A stretch of 5,695 nucleotides of DNA from Acidobacteriota bacterium (GTDB lineage Bacteria > Acidobacteriota > Terriglobia > Terriglobales > SCQP01). The DNA lies in NCBI GenBank assembly GCA_021823305.1, contig JAKAOE010000148.1, positions 1 to 5,695 of the forward strand, given 5' to 3'. Of the stretch, positions 1 through 5,225 are shown in pieces (within the stretch, counting starts at the first letter, position 1; each line of letters starts with the position of its first letter). The notes below the pieces were generated by a model. That model was not told where the DNA came from, did no database searches, and saw only the letters and a list, made by a program, of their open reading frames with translations. Made by a program: the position numbers and the translations under genes.

Positions 1-1
1 G

Positions 2-808
2 CGCGGCCGCCTGGCCGGCACCGTCGCCCTGGTCACCGACCTCACCGCCCTGACCGACCTGCGCCAGCACGCGGTCGAGGATGCCCGCCACCGCGCCGTG
101 GCGCAGATGTTCTCCGGCCTCAGCCACGACTTCAACCACGCCCTCGACATCATCCGCCGCGCCATCGCCGTGCTCGATCTGCAGGAAAACGCCCCGCCCG
201 CCGAGCGCCGCAAGTACCGCGAAATGATCGAACGCGCCGCGCGCGACGGCGGCCTCATCGTCCGCCGGCTGCGCGACTACCTCGCCGGCGGCGGCCAGCC
301 CGGCCCGGTGGACCTCGCCGCCGTCGCTCACGACGCGGTTGAGTTCACCCGCCCGCTCTGGCGCACCCGCCCCGGCCTGGAAGTGACCGAGGACCTGCAG
401 CCCACGCCGCTGATCGAGGGCAGCGCGGCCGACCTGCAGCGCGTGCTGGTGAATCTCCTCTTCAACGCCATCGAGGCCATCGGCGCCGCCTCCGGCCGCA
501 TCGTGGTCCACACCGAGCGCATCTCCGGCGCCCCGCCCGGCGCCCGCGCCTGGGTTGAAGACACCGGCCCCGGCGTCCCCGATGCCGCCCGCGCCCACCT
601 CTTCGAGCCCTACTTCACCACCAAACCCCAGGGCATGGGCCTGGGCCTGTTCGGCGCCCACAAGATCGCCCTCGCCCACGGCGGCAGCCTGCGCTACGTC
701 GGGCTTGCCGATCACGGCGCCCGTTTCGTACTCGATCTGCCCGCCCATCCCTCCGCCGACGTTTCCGCCCCGCCCCGCGCCAAAAGCCCGCCCGACGCCG
801 CCGCCTGA
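2..808 (+). CDS. Sensor histidine kinase, C-terminal part (5' end outside window)
   Basis: The frame is open to the left edge, so this is the last 268 residues of a longer protein; a GTG at position 98 is internal, not the start. The first ~20 residues (ending VTDLTALTDLR) look like the end of a PAS domain and linker. A HisKA-type H-box follows, with the presumed phospho-accepting His at fragment residue 42 (SHDFNH, bases 125-127), of the AHDFNN type seen in hybrid-like kinases. The HATPase_c domain has an N-box (NLLFNA, ~151-156), G1 (DTGPG, 187-191), an F-box (LFEPYFTTK, ~200-208) and G2 (GMGLGLF, ~211-217). The protein should autophosphorylate on His and pass phosphate to a response regulator. 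It ends soon after the ATPase domain in a Pro/Ala-rich tail, with no receiver domain. Its signal and partner cannot be seen here. Family assignment is firm; specificity is unknown. Confidence 0.93.
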   Translation, partial: RGRLAGTVALVTDLTALTDLRQHAVEDARHRAVAQMFSGLSHDFNHALDIIRRAIAVLDLQENAPPAERRKYREMIERAARDGGLIVRRLRDYLAGGGQPGPVDLAAVAHDAVEFTRPLWRTRPGLEVTEDLQPTPLIEGSAADLQRVLVNLLFNAIEAIGAASGRIVVHTERISGAPPGARAWVEDTGPGVPDAARAHLFEPYFTTKPQGMGLGLFGAHKIALAHGGSLRYVGLADHGARFVLDLPAHPSADVSAPPRAKSPPDAAA

Positions 809-834
809 GCGCCGGCCCGGGGCCGTTTCTGGTG

Positions 835-840
835 TAAACT
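835..840 (+). promoter_or_regulatory. Possible -10 element for the tRNA-Leu gene
   Basis: TAAACT matches the sigma-70 -10 consensus at four of six positions. It sits 10 bases before the mature tRNA 5' end, in the 42-base gap after the kinase stop. No good -35 hexamer is visible about 17 bases upstream, where the sequence is GC-rich kinase 3' end. The tRNA could instead be processed from kinase read-through. Weak call. Confidence 0.25.
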
Positions 841-850
841 GGCAGGACGT

Positions 851-937
851 GCCGCAGTGGCGGAACTGGCAGACGCGCGTGGTTCAGGTCCACGTTCTCG
901 CAAGGGAGTGGGGGTTCGAGTCCCTTCTGCGGCACCA
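851..937 (+). tRNA. tRNA-Leu (anticodon CAG), CCA encoded
   Basis: The full cloverleaf can be drawn. The acceptor stem is GCCGCAG (851-857) with CTGCGGC (927-933), discriminator A934 and encoded CCA 935-937. The D stem is GCG/CGC (860-862 with 874-876). The anticodon stem CGTGG/CCACG (878-882 with 890-894) closes a 7-base loop with anticodon CAG at 885-887, which reads CUG leucine codons. The long class II variable arm at 895-909 is typical of Leu; it forms a short hairpin capped by GCAA, a GNRA tetraloop. The T arm has loop TTCGAGT (915-921) on a stem of 910-914 with 922-926 that includes two G-U pairs. It stands alone, with no neighbouring tRNA, and I found no copy of its 3' end elsewhere in the window that would suggest an integrated element. 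Confidence 0.97.
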
Positions 938-1024
938 CTCCTAAGCCGCCGTTCTCCCTGCCCGCCAAGAAGCAACAAGCATTGGATAGCTGCGCATCGC
1001 ACGCGGTAGCCTTATTGCCGCCGA

Positions 1025-1029
1025 AGGAG
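1025..1029 (+). promoter_or_regulatory. Shine-Dalgarno for the DUF892 gene
   Basis: AGGAG lies seven bases before the ATG at 1037, which fixes that start against other upstream candidates. No convincing -35/-10 pair is visible in the 99-base gap after the tRNA. A TTGGAT at 982-987 has no matching -10 at normal spacing. Confidence 0.75.
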
Positions 1030-1036
1030 AGCGTCC

Positions 1037-1534
1037 ATGCCCGACAACGTTGCCGACCTCAAAGCCCTGCTGGTGGACGAGATGGAGGATATGCTCCACG
1101 CCGAAAACCAGTTGGTGAAGGCGCTGCCGAAAATGGCCAAGGCCGCCCACTCGCACGAACTGCGCCAAGCCTTCAACGATCACCTGGACAAAACCCGCGG
1201 CCACGTGGACCGGCTCAACCAGGCGTTCGAACTGCTCGGCGCCCGGGCCAAGCCGAAGCCCTGCAAGGGAATGCAAGGGTTGATCGCCGAAGGCGAGGAG
1301 AGCATCTCCGAGGGCAAGGACCTGGACCCCTCCTGCGCCGATCTGGCCGCGATTATCGCCGCACAGAAGATCGAGCACTACGAGGTTTCCGGTTACGGCT
1401 CGCTGCGCGCGCTCGCCGACCGCATCGGCGAGTCGCGCGTCGCCCGCCTGCTGCTCGACAATGAGCGCGAAGAGGCGCAGGCTGACGCCCGCCTGACCGA
1501 GATCTCGCAGCCGTTGTTCGCCAAGGCCGCCTGA
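1037..1534 (+). CDS. DUF892 / YciE-YciF family ferritin-like protein
   Basis: This complete 165-residue protein matches the usual length of the DUF892 (YciE/YciF) family, a ferritin-like four-helix bundle. Recognisable features are the N-terminal helix with an acidic run (DEMEDMLHAENQL, 14-26), a second helix carrying NDHLDKTRGHVDRL (47-60), a CKGMQGLIAEGEE linker (76-88), a third helix with KIEHYEVSGYGSL (111-123) and a final helix with DNEREEAQAD (141-150). The Glu and His residues in these helices (for example E17, H49, H56, E113, E143, E146) are plausible di-metal ligands by analogy with the fold; individual assignments are my inference. Members are cytoplasmic, often induced by osmotic or general stress, and their biochemical role is poorly defined. 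No signal peptide or membrane segment is seen. It is a single gene on the plus strand, with the tRNA upstream and a convergent regulator downstream. Confidence 0.93.
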   Translation: MPDNVADLKALLVDEMEDMLHAENQLVKALPKMAKAAHSHELRQAFNDHLDKTRGHVDRLNQAFELLGARAKPKPCKGMQGLIAEGEESISEGKDLDPSCADLAAIIAAQKIEHYEVSGYGSLRALADRIGESRVARLLLDNEREEAQADARLTEISQPLFAKAA

Positions 1535-1541
1535 GGCGGCC
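1525..1541. repeat. Inverted repeat spanning the DUF892 stop codon
   Basis: GGCCGCC and GGCGGCC (1525-1531 and 1535-1541) form a perfect 7-bp stem with a 3-base loop that is the TGA stop. It sits in the 21-base gap between convergent genes, so it could act as a two-way transcription end or mRNA 3' stabiliser. There is no T-run on either side, so it is not a canonical intrinsic terminator. Confidence 0.45.
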
Positions 1542-1555
1542 ACCGGCGGCGGGAG

Positions 1556-1891
1556 CTATTCGGACGAGGCCGCGGCCCAGGCCGTGTTCCAGTCCCGGTC
1601 CACGCTGCGTATCGCCTTCGGACGCCGTTCCAGGTACTGCTCGATATCCCGCAGCACCGGCGCAACATCCTCCACCAGGTGGAACATCTTGCGCTTGTCC
1701 TCCCAGCGGCAGGCGACGATGCCGGCGCGTTGCAGCCGCGCCAGCGAGTGCGAAACGCGGCTCTGCTCAAAGCCCAGGCTCTCGGCAATTTGCGTCACCG
1801 TGGCGCTGCGGCGGCGCAGCAACTGCACAATCGCCAGGCGGGAAAGGTTGGCCAGCGTGGAGAAAAATTCGCGGTAATCGCTTTGTTCCAT
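1556..1891 (-). CDS. ArsR/SmtB-like winged-helix transcriptional regulator
   Basis: This is a 111-residue DNA-binding protein of the ArsR-type winged helix-turn-helix fold. The opening FFSTLANLSRLAIVQLL (9-25) is the family hallmark. The helix-turn-helix is TVTQIAESLGFEQSRVSHSL (31-50), with recognition helix EQSRVSHSLARL, followed by the wing AGIVACRWEDKRKMFHL (56-72). A C-terminal helix (DVAPVLRDIEQYL, 75-87) would dimerise. The ELCVCDL-type arsenic motif and a His/Asp metal site in the last helix are both absent, and the only Cys is C61 in the wing, so metal sensing is not supported. The reading frame extends further upstream, but the homologous region begins at this ATG, and the extension would run into the preceding gene. 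A GGGGA about eight bases upstream is a fair ribosome binding site. The gene lies 97 bp after the glycosyltransferase on the same strand and converges with the DUF892 gene. Its target is unknown, possibly its own promoter. Confidence 0.9.
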   Translation of the reverse strand: MEQSDYREFFSTLANLSRLAIVQLLRRRSATVTQIAESLGFEQSRVSHSLARLQRAGIVACRWEDKRKMFHLVEDVAPVLRDIEQYLERRPKAIRSVDRDWNTAWAAASSE

Positions 1892-1943
1892 GCCCACATC
1901 CCCGGCGGAGCCCAGGGGTAAAGGCCCAGTGGGAGCGCCTACT

Positions 1944-1952
1944 GTTGACAAC
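1944..1952. promoter_or_regulatory. Small palindrome upstream of the ArsR-like gene (possible operator)
   Basis: GTTG-A-CAAC is an imperfect dyad centred about 57 bases upstream of the regulator start, in the 97-bp gap before the glycosyltransferase stop. ArsR-type repressors usually bind dyads near their own promoter, which is the only reason to propose a function. No clear minus-strand -10 box follows it at standard spacing. Confidence 0.25.
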
Positions 1953-1988
1953 GGGAACCATCGGCCAAAGTTACAGCCGGATGAAAAT

Positions 1989-3533
1989 TTAGTCCCCCGG
2001 GTCGGCGAAAACCTCCGCGCCGGCGGGCGAAACTCCTGCATACGCTTTGAGTTGCGGGAAGCGGCGCCGGATCCAGGCGTGGTCGGCGGCTTGGTCTTCG
2101 CCGAGCAGTTCCAGCATTCCATCCGGCAGTTCCGTCGCCTCCACCGCCGCCATCCCCGACGTCGCCAGAAAGGCTCGCGCCGCCTCCGCTCCGGGCGCCT
2201 GCGCCGGCAGAACCGCTATCCGCCGGCAGCCGCAGGCGTGCAGGAATGCCAAAGCGTGATTCATTGCCAGCTTGTACTGCCGGCCGGTTTGACGGGCCTC
2301 CAGCGCCAGCTCGATGTCCTCCACCACCGGCGCCTGCCGCAGTTCCGCGACCAGCGCGCGCACGCCCTCAGCGGTGGCTTCGCCCCGCGCCGCCGCCCGC
2401 CGCTCGAGCCAGGCGCCATGCTCTAGGCCGACCACCGGGGCGGCATCGCCGCCGGCGATCCGCTCCAAAAGTTGCCGCACCGCCTGCAACGCGGCTCCGG
2501 CCGTGGCCCCCGCTTCCGCCGCCACCAGCGCCGCGTCCCAGGGCGCCGCGAAGGCCTCCTCCAGCGACTCTGCCAGCGCTGCCGGATCGTCCGGCGGCGC
2601 CAGGAAGCCGTTGACGCCGTGCACGATCTGTTCCGCCAGCCCGCCCACTGCGGTCGCCACCGCCCGGGCGCCCGCCGCCTGCGCCATTGCCACCGCCGGA
2701 CTATAAGCGGCCTCGTAGCGCACCGGCGCCGCCACCACGGCCGCGGCATCGAGCGGCGGCCAGCCGCCGGGCGGCGCCGGACGCAGCTCGTGCCCCGCCG
2801 CGCCGGCGCCGAGCGCCGTCCGCCAGCGCGCCGCCGCTTCGCCGTTCCCCACCACTTCCAGCCGCACCGGCCGCCGCAACTGCTCCAGCGCCGCCGCCAA
2901 CAGTTCGGCGCCCGCGCCTTCGTCCCGCCCCCCGTCGAACACCACCCGCCGCGCGCCGCCCCCGCCGGGCGCGGCCGCCGGCGCTGCCGCGGCCGGGGGC
3001 ACGATCACCGCGATCCGTTCCGGCGGCGCGCCTTCCTCAATCCAGCGCTCGCGCGCGAAGCGCGAGGGCGCAATCAGCGCTTCCGCCCCCGCCAGCGCCG
3101 TCCGCCAAGTGCGCGGCCGGTGCCGGTAGAGCAGCGTCCGCAGCGGCAGTTCCGCGGCGCCGCGAGCCGCCCCGCCGCTGACGCACCAGGCGCACTTCCA
3201 ACCCGTCCGCCCCGGCCCCGAGCAGCGCTCACCGCGCCGGTGCCAGAGCCGTTGGGTGGGGCAAATGGGCGCGAAATCGTGCAAAAACGCCGCGAACCGG
3301 ATGCCGCGCTCGCGCAGCAACATCAGCAGATCGGGTCCGGCGAGCCCCAAATGGACCAGCACCACCTCCGGCTGCGTCCGTTCCAGCGCCTGGCGCAGCG
3401 CCGCCAACGCGCTGCCGTGCAGCCCGGCCGGCGCCAGCAGTTCGCCGCCCAGCGCGGCTTGCACGCCGGTGGCGAAGGCGCGCGCTCCGCCCTCCCACCC
3501 CGCCTCGCTGCCCAGGAGTTGCAGCAGCCTCAT
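1989..3533 (-). CDS. GT4-like glycosyltransferase with C-terminal extension
   Basis: A 514-residue protein with the two-domain GT-B layout of GT4 enzymes, which move a sugar from a nucleotide donor to a glycan or lipid acceptor, usually at the cytoplasmic face of the membrane. The N-terminal domain starts MRLLQLLGSEAGWEGGA and carries the subfamily pattern LHDFAPICPTQRL with two downstream Cys (CSGP, then CAWC; 84-117) and APSRFARERWIEEG (155-168). The second domain has RLEVVGNGE (224-232), the nucleotide-sugar region (272-300) and HGVNGFLAPPDDPAALAESL (305-324). The usual EX7E motif is degenerate around YEAAYSPAVAMAQAAG: the second Glu is replaced by Met or Ala. Residues ~365-514 extend past the normal end and match nothing I recognise. 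The start is the ATG overlapping the oxidase stop (ATGA); the frame stays open further upstream, but that sequence is out-of-frame oxidase DNA. There is no clear ribosome binding site, which fits translational coupling. Substrate unknown. Confidence 0.86.
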   Translation of the reverse strand: MRLLQLLGSEAGWEGGARAFATGVQAALGGELLAPAGLHGSALAALRQALERTQPEVVLVHLGLAGPDLLMLLRERGIRFAAFLHDFAPICPTQRLWHRRGERCSGPGRTGWKCAWCVSGGAARGAAELPLRTLLYRHRPRTWRTALAGAEALIAPSRFARERWIEEGAPPERIAVIVPPAAAAPAAAPGGGGARRVVFDGGRDEGAGAELLAAALEQLRRPVRLEVVGNGEAAARWRTALGAGAAGHELRPAPPGGWPPLDAAAVVAAPVRYEAAYSPAVAMAQAAGARAVATAVGGLAEQIVHGVNGFLAPPDDPAALAESLEEAFAAPWDAALVAAEAGATAGAALQAVRQLLERIAGGDAAPVVGLEHGAWLERRAAARGEATAEGVRALVAELRQAPVVEDIELALEARQTGRQYKLAMNHALAFLHACGCRRIAVLPAQAPGAEAARAFLATSGMAAVEATELPDGMLELLGEDQAADHAWIRRRFPQLKAYAGVSPAGAEVFADPGD

Positions 3534-4870
3534 GGCAGGGCTTCGAGGTCCGCCGCCGCCCGCCCACTGGCGATGCAGTCCGGCACGCCTACGCCCTGGT
3601 AGGCGTTGCCCGCCAGGCGCAGCCCCGGCCAGCGCACCAGCTTGGCGCGCACCGCGGCAATGCGTGCCCCATGCCCGGGCCCGTAGAGGGGCAGTGCCCG
3701 CAGGCAGCGCCGGATATGCACCCGGTCCGGTGCCTGCGCCACCTGCAGGGTGGCGCGGACGTCGTCCGCCGCGCGCTGCTGCAGCCGCGCGTCCGGCCAC
3801 TCCGCCGCTTCGGCGCTGTAAAACAGCCGCAGCAGCGCCGCCCCCGCCGGCGCGCGCCCGGGGAACTTCTGGTGGGCGAAGGTGCAGGCCAGCAGGGGAC
3901 GGTAGCCGCCGCCGGCGACAAAGCCGTGCCCCGCCGGAATCGCCGGCGCCCGCCGGTAGGCCAGATTGACGTTCACCGACGAGACGTAAGGGATGGCGGC
4001 GAGCTCGGCCGCCAGCCCGGGATCCAGACCGCGCAGCAGTTCCGCCGCCCGCCACGCCGGCACGGCCACTATCACCGCCCGCGCCGCCAGCGCCTCCCCG
4101 TCCGCGATCGTGACGCGGTAGCCTGCGGCGGCGCTGCTGGCCGGCTCGATCGTCCGCACCTCGGAGCCGGTGCGCACGCTGCCCGGTTGCGCCCGCTCCA
4201 GCCCCGCCGCCAGGCCCTCGATCAGCTCGCTCATCCCGTGCCGCAGGCTGTGAAACAGCGGCGTGCCCGGCTTCGGCGCCGGGCCGGTCTTGGCGCCTAC
4301 GCCCAGCGCCTGCGCCGCTCCCAGCTTTTCCAGGTCGCCGCCATAGACGCCGCCCAGCAGCGGCCCGGCAATCGCGCTCGCGATCGCCCGCCCGCCCGTA
4401 TCCCCGAATCGCCGCCGCAAAAAGGCGCCCACCGTCTCGTCGTCGCGTGGCTCGGCTTTCCGGTGCCAGTGCAGCGCAATGGCGATCTTCGCCCGGAGCG
4501 GCAGCAGCCGTGTTGTCGCCATCACCGGCCTTAGGCGCGTCGGCGCCGCCATGCGCCAGCCCGCCGGCAGCGGCTCCATCCGCCCGCGGTGCAGGATCTG
4601 CGCCCCCGCCGAGGGCAGCGTCCCCACCACCTCGGCCTCCAGCCCGAGCTCGTGGCACAGCGCGTCACCCTCCGGCTTGACGGTCAGGAACGAGTCGGCG
4701 CCGCCCTCCATCACAAAGCCGTCGCCGTCCGTGCTGGTGATGACGCCACCCGGCCGCGGTCCGGCTTCCAGCACCACGACGGCGCGGCCTGCCCGTGCCA
4801 ACGTCCACCCCGCCGTCAGCCCGGCGATCCCGCCGCCCACAATCACAACCGGCCGGTCCTGTGCGCTCAT
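3530..4870 (-). CDS. hemY: HemY-type protoporphyrinogen / coproporphyrinogen III oxidase
   Basis: A 446-residue FAD flavoprotein of the oxygen-dependent HemY (HemG/CgoX) family, which removes six electrons from a porphyrinogen late in heme synthesis. The N-terminus has the dinucleotide-binding motif VVIVGGGIAGL (8-18), the ribose-binding Glu at residue 35 and RPGG (39-42). The family signatures EGGADSFL (55-62), AGPLLGGVYGGDLEKL (~168-183) and HGMSELIEGL (~210-219) follow, and the C-terminal FAD motif is AGNAYQGVGVPDCIASG (420-436). Length is close to the ~460-470 of known members. Whether the substrate is protoporphyrinogen or coproporphyrinogen cannot be told from sequence alone. It should be cytosolic or peripherally membrane-bound. 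No signal peptide is seen. It is the first gene of the minus-strand group, and its stop overlaps the glycosyltransferase start. No Shine-Dalgarno is visible in the normal window; a GATACT box ends six bases before the ATG, so the mRNA might be leaderless. Confidence 0.95.
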   Translation of the reverse strand: MSAQDRPVVIVGGGIAGLTAGWTLARAGRAVVVLEAGPRPGGVITSTDGDGFVMEGGADSFLTVKPEGDALCHELGLEAEVVGTLPSAGAQILHRGRMEPLPAGWRMAAPTRLRPVMATTRLLPLRAKIAIALHWHRKAEPRDDETVGAFLRRRFGDTGGRAIASAIAGPLLGGVYGGDLEKLGAAQALGVGAKTGPAPKPGTPLFHSLRHGMSELIEGLAAGLERAQPGSVRTGSEVRTIEPASSAAAGYRVTIADGEALAARAVIVAVPAWRAAELLRGLDPGLAAELAAIPYVSSVNVNLAYRRAPAIPAGHGFVAGGGYRPLLACTFAHQKFPGRAPAGAALLRLFYSAEAAEWPDARLQQRAADDVRATLQVAQAPDRVHIRRCLRALPLYGPGHGARIAAVRAKLVRWPGLRLAGNAYQGVGVPDCIASGRAAADLEALP

Positions 4871-4876
4871 GTCATT

Positions 4877-4882
4877 AGTATC
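4877..4882 (-). promoter_or_regulatory. Possible -10 element immediately upstream of hemY
   Basis: Read on the minus strand, GATACT (four of six to consensus) lies six bases before the hemY ATG. That would put transcription start at or next to the start codon and make a leaderless message, consistent with the absence of a ribosome binding site. No recognisable -35 is present about 17 bases upstream. Weak. Confidence 0.22.
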
Positions 4883-5030
4883 CGTCGCGTTGCCTCCCCG
4901 CGGGCGTGGCCTGGGTCATCGGCGGCGGCCAGGAAGTAGGCGGAGACGCACACGGGTCCGTGGCCAATGTGTCAGAGCAAGCGCCAGACGATGTGATCGT
5001 GGCGGCAAAACCGCGGCGGTGAGCCCCGAT

Positions 5031-5042
5031 GCTTGTACAAGC
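5031..5042. repeat. Perfect 12-bp palindrome (possible operator)
   Basis: GCTTGTACAAGC is a perfect dyad with no spacer. It lies about 160 bases upstream of hemY and 184 bases upstream of the protease start. Its symmetry would suit a dimeric regulator, but only one copy is present here and no binding protein can be assigned. Confidence 0.35.
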
Positions 5043-5071
5043 CAGCGCGGTGCGGCCACGTAATCGGGCGA

Positions 5072-5106
5072 AGGCCGGTCGAGCGGGGGCGGCCCTTAGC
5101 CGGCCT
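5072..5106. repeat. GC-rich inverted repeat, hairpin candidate
   Basis: AGGCCGG (5072-5078) and CCGGCCT (5100-5106) are perfect 7-bp arms around a 21-base loop that can pair further within itself (GGGC with GCCC). There is no T-run after it on the plus strand, so it is not a standard terminator. In such GC-rich DNA an inverted repeat of this size can occur by chance. Confidence 0.35.
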
Positions 5107-5155
5107 CCCCCTTTACGGTAAACAATTGGACATTTCTGACGAGCGCCAAGAAACA

Positions 5156-5196
5156 TATATTCTCTTGTTGACAAACGGACCCCAGCGTGCCATCTT
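5156..5196 (+). promoter_or_regulatory. Candidate promoter elements for the S8 protease gene
   Basis: Two overlapping possibilities are visible. One is TTGACA (5168-5173, a perfect -35) with CATCTT 17 bases on (5191-5196, three of six), giving a leader of about 20 bases. The other is TATATT (5156-5161, five of six to a -10) with only a poor -35 (TTCTGA, 5134-5139, spacer 16), giving a leader of about 60 bases. The local drop in GC supports a promoter here without deciding between them. Confidence 0.38.
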
Positions 5197-5215
5197 TGGC
5201 GCGTTCGCCTCGCTT

Positions 5216-5220
5216 GGAGG
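5216..5220 (+). promoter_or_regulatory. Shine-Dalgarno for the S8 protease gene
   Basis: GGAGG lies five bases before the ATG at 5226. It is the strongest ribosome binding site in the window and decides the start, even though the frame opened by that ATG is broken soon after. Confidence 0.75.
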
Positions 5221-5225
5221 TACCA

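Larger units (their letters stand above)
4871..5225. other. Divergent intergenic region between hemY and the S8 protease gene
   Basis: This stretch of 355 bases separates two divergently transcribed genes and should hold the promoters of both. I see no convincing protein-coding gene in it: the open frames lack ribosome binding sites, and a 38-codon GTG frame at 4906 has no support. It holds a perfect palindrome (5031-5042), a GC-rich inverted repeat (5072-5106) and an AT-richer block (about 5110-5173) with promoter-like boxes. I recognise no known riboswitch or small RNA. Confidence 0.7.

Noticed and set aside
851..937. tRNA-Leu as an integration site for a mobile element
   Set aside because: No integrase and no second copy of the tRNA 3' end are seen in the window; the downstream gene is ordinary chromosomal content.
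555..944. 129-codon plus-strand open frame running through the kinase end and the tRNA
   Set aside because: Pro/Ser-rich shadow of the kinase that overlaps a complete tRNA gene.
1892..2122. N-terminal extension of the ArsR-like protein by 77 residues
   Set aside because: It runs into the 3' end of the glycosyltransferase, has no regulator-like content, and the family fold starts at the internal ATG (1889-1891).
2472..3602. 376-codon plus-strand open frame opposite the glycosyltransferase
   Set aside because: Arg/Pro/His-rich translation typical of antisense frames in high-GC DNA, with no domain and no ribosome binding site.
3671..4534. 287-codon plus-strand open frame opposite hemY
   Set aside because: Arg/Gln-rich antisense shadow of a clearly recognised gene.
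3534..4658. Same-strand open frame that would extend the glycosyltransferase by about 375 residues at its N-terminus
   Set aside because: The extension overlaps hemY out of frame and is low-complexity Gly/Ala/Arg sequence. Glycosyltransferase similarity begins exactly at the ATG overlapping the hemY stop.
4906..5022. 38-codon GTG open frame with a fairly protein-like tail
   Set aside because: No ribosome binding site and no recognisable family; too short to support in this composition.
4875..5174. 99-codon minus-strand open frame upstream of hemY
   Set aside because: No ribosome binding site, low-complexity Arg/Ala-rich translation, and it occupies the likely promoter region.
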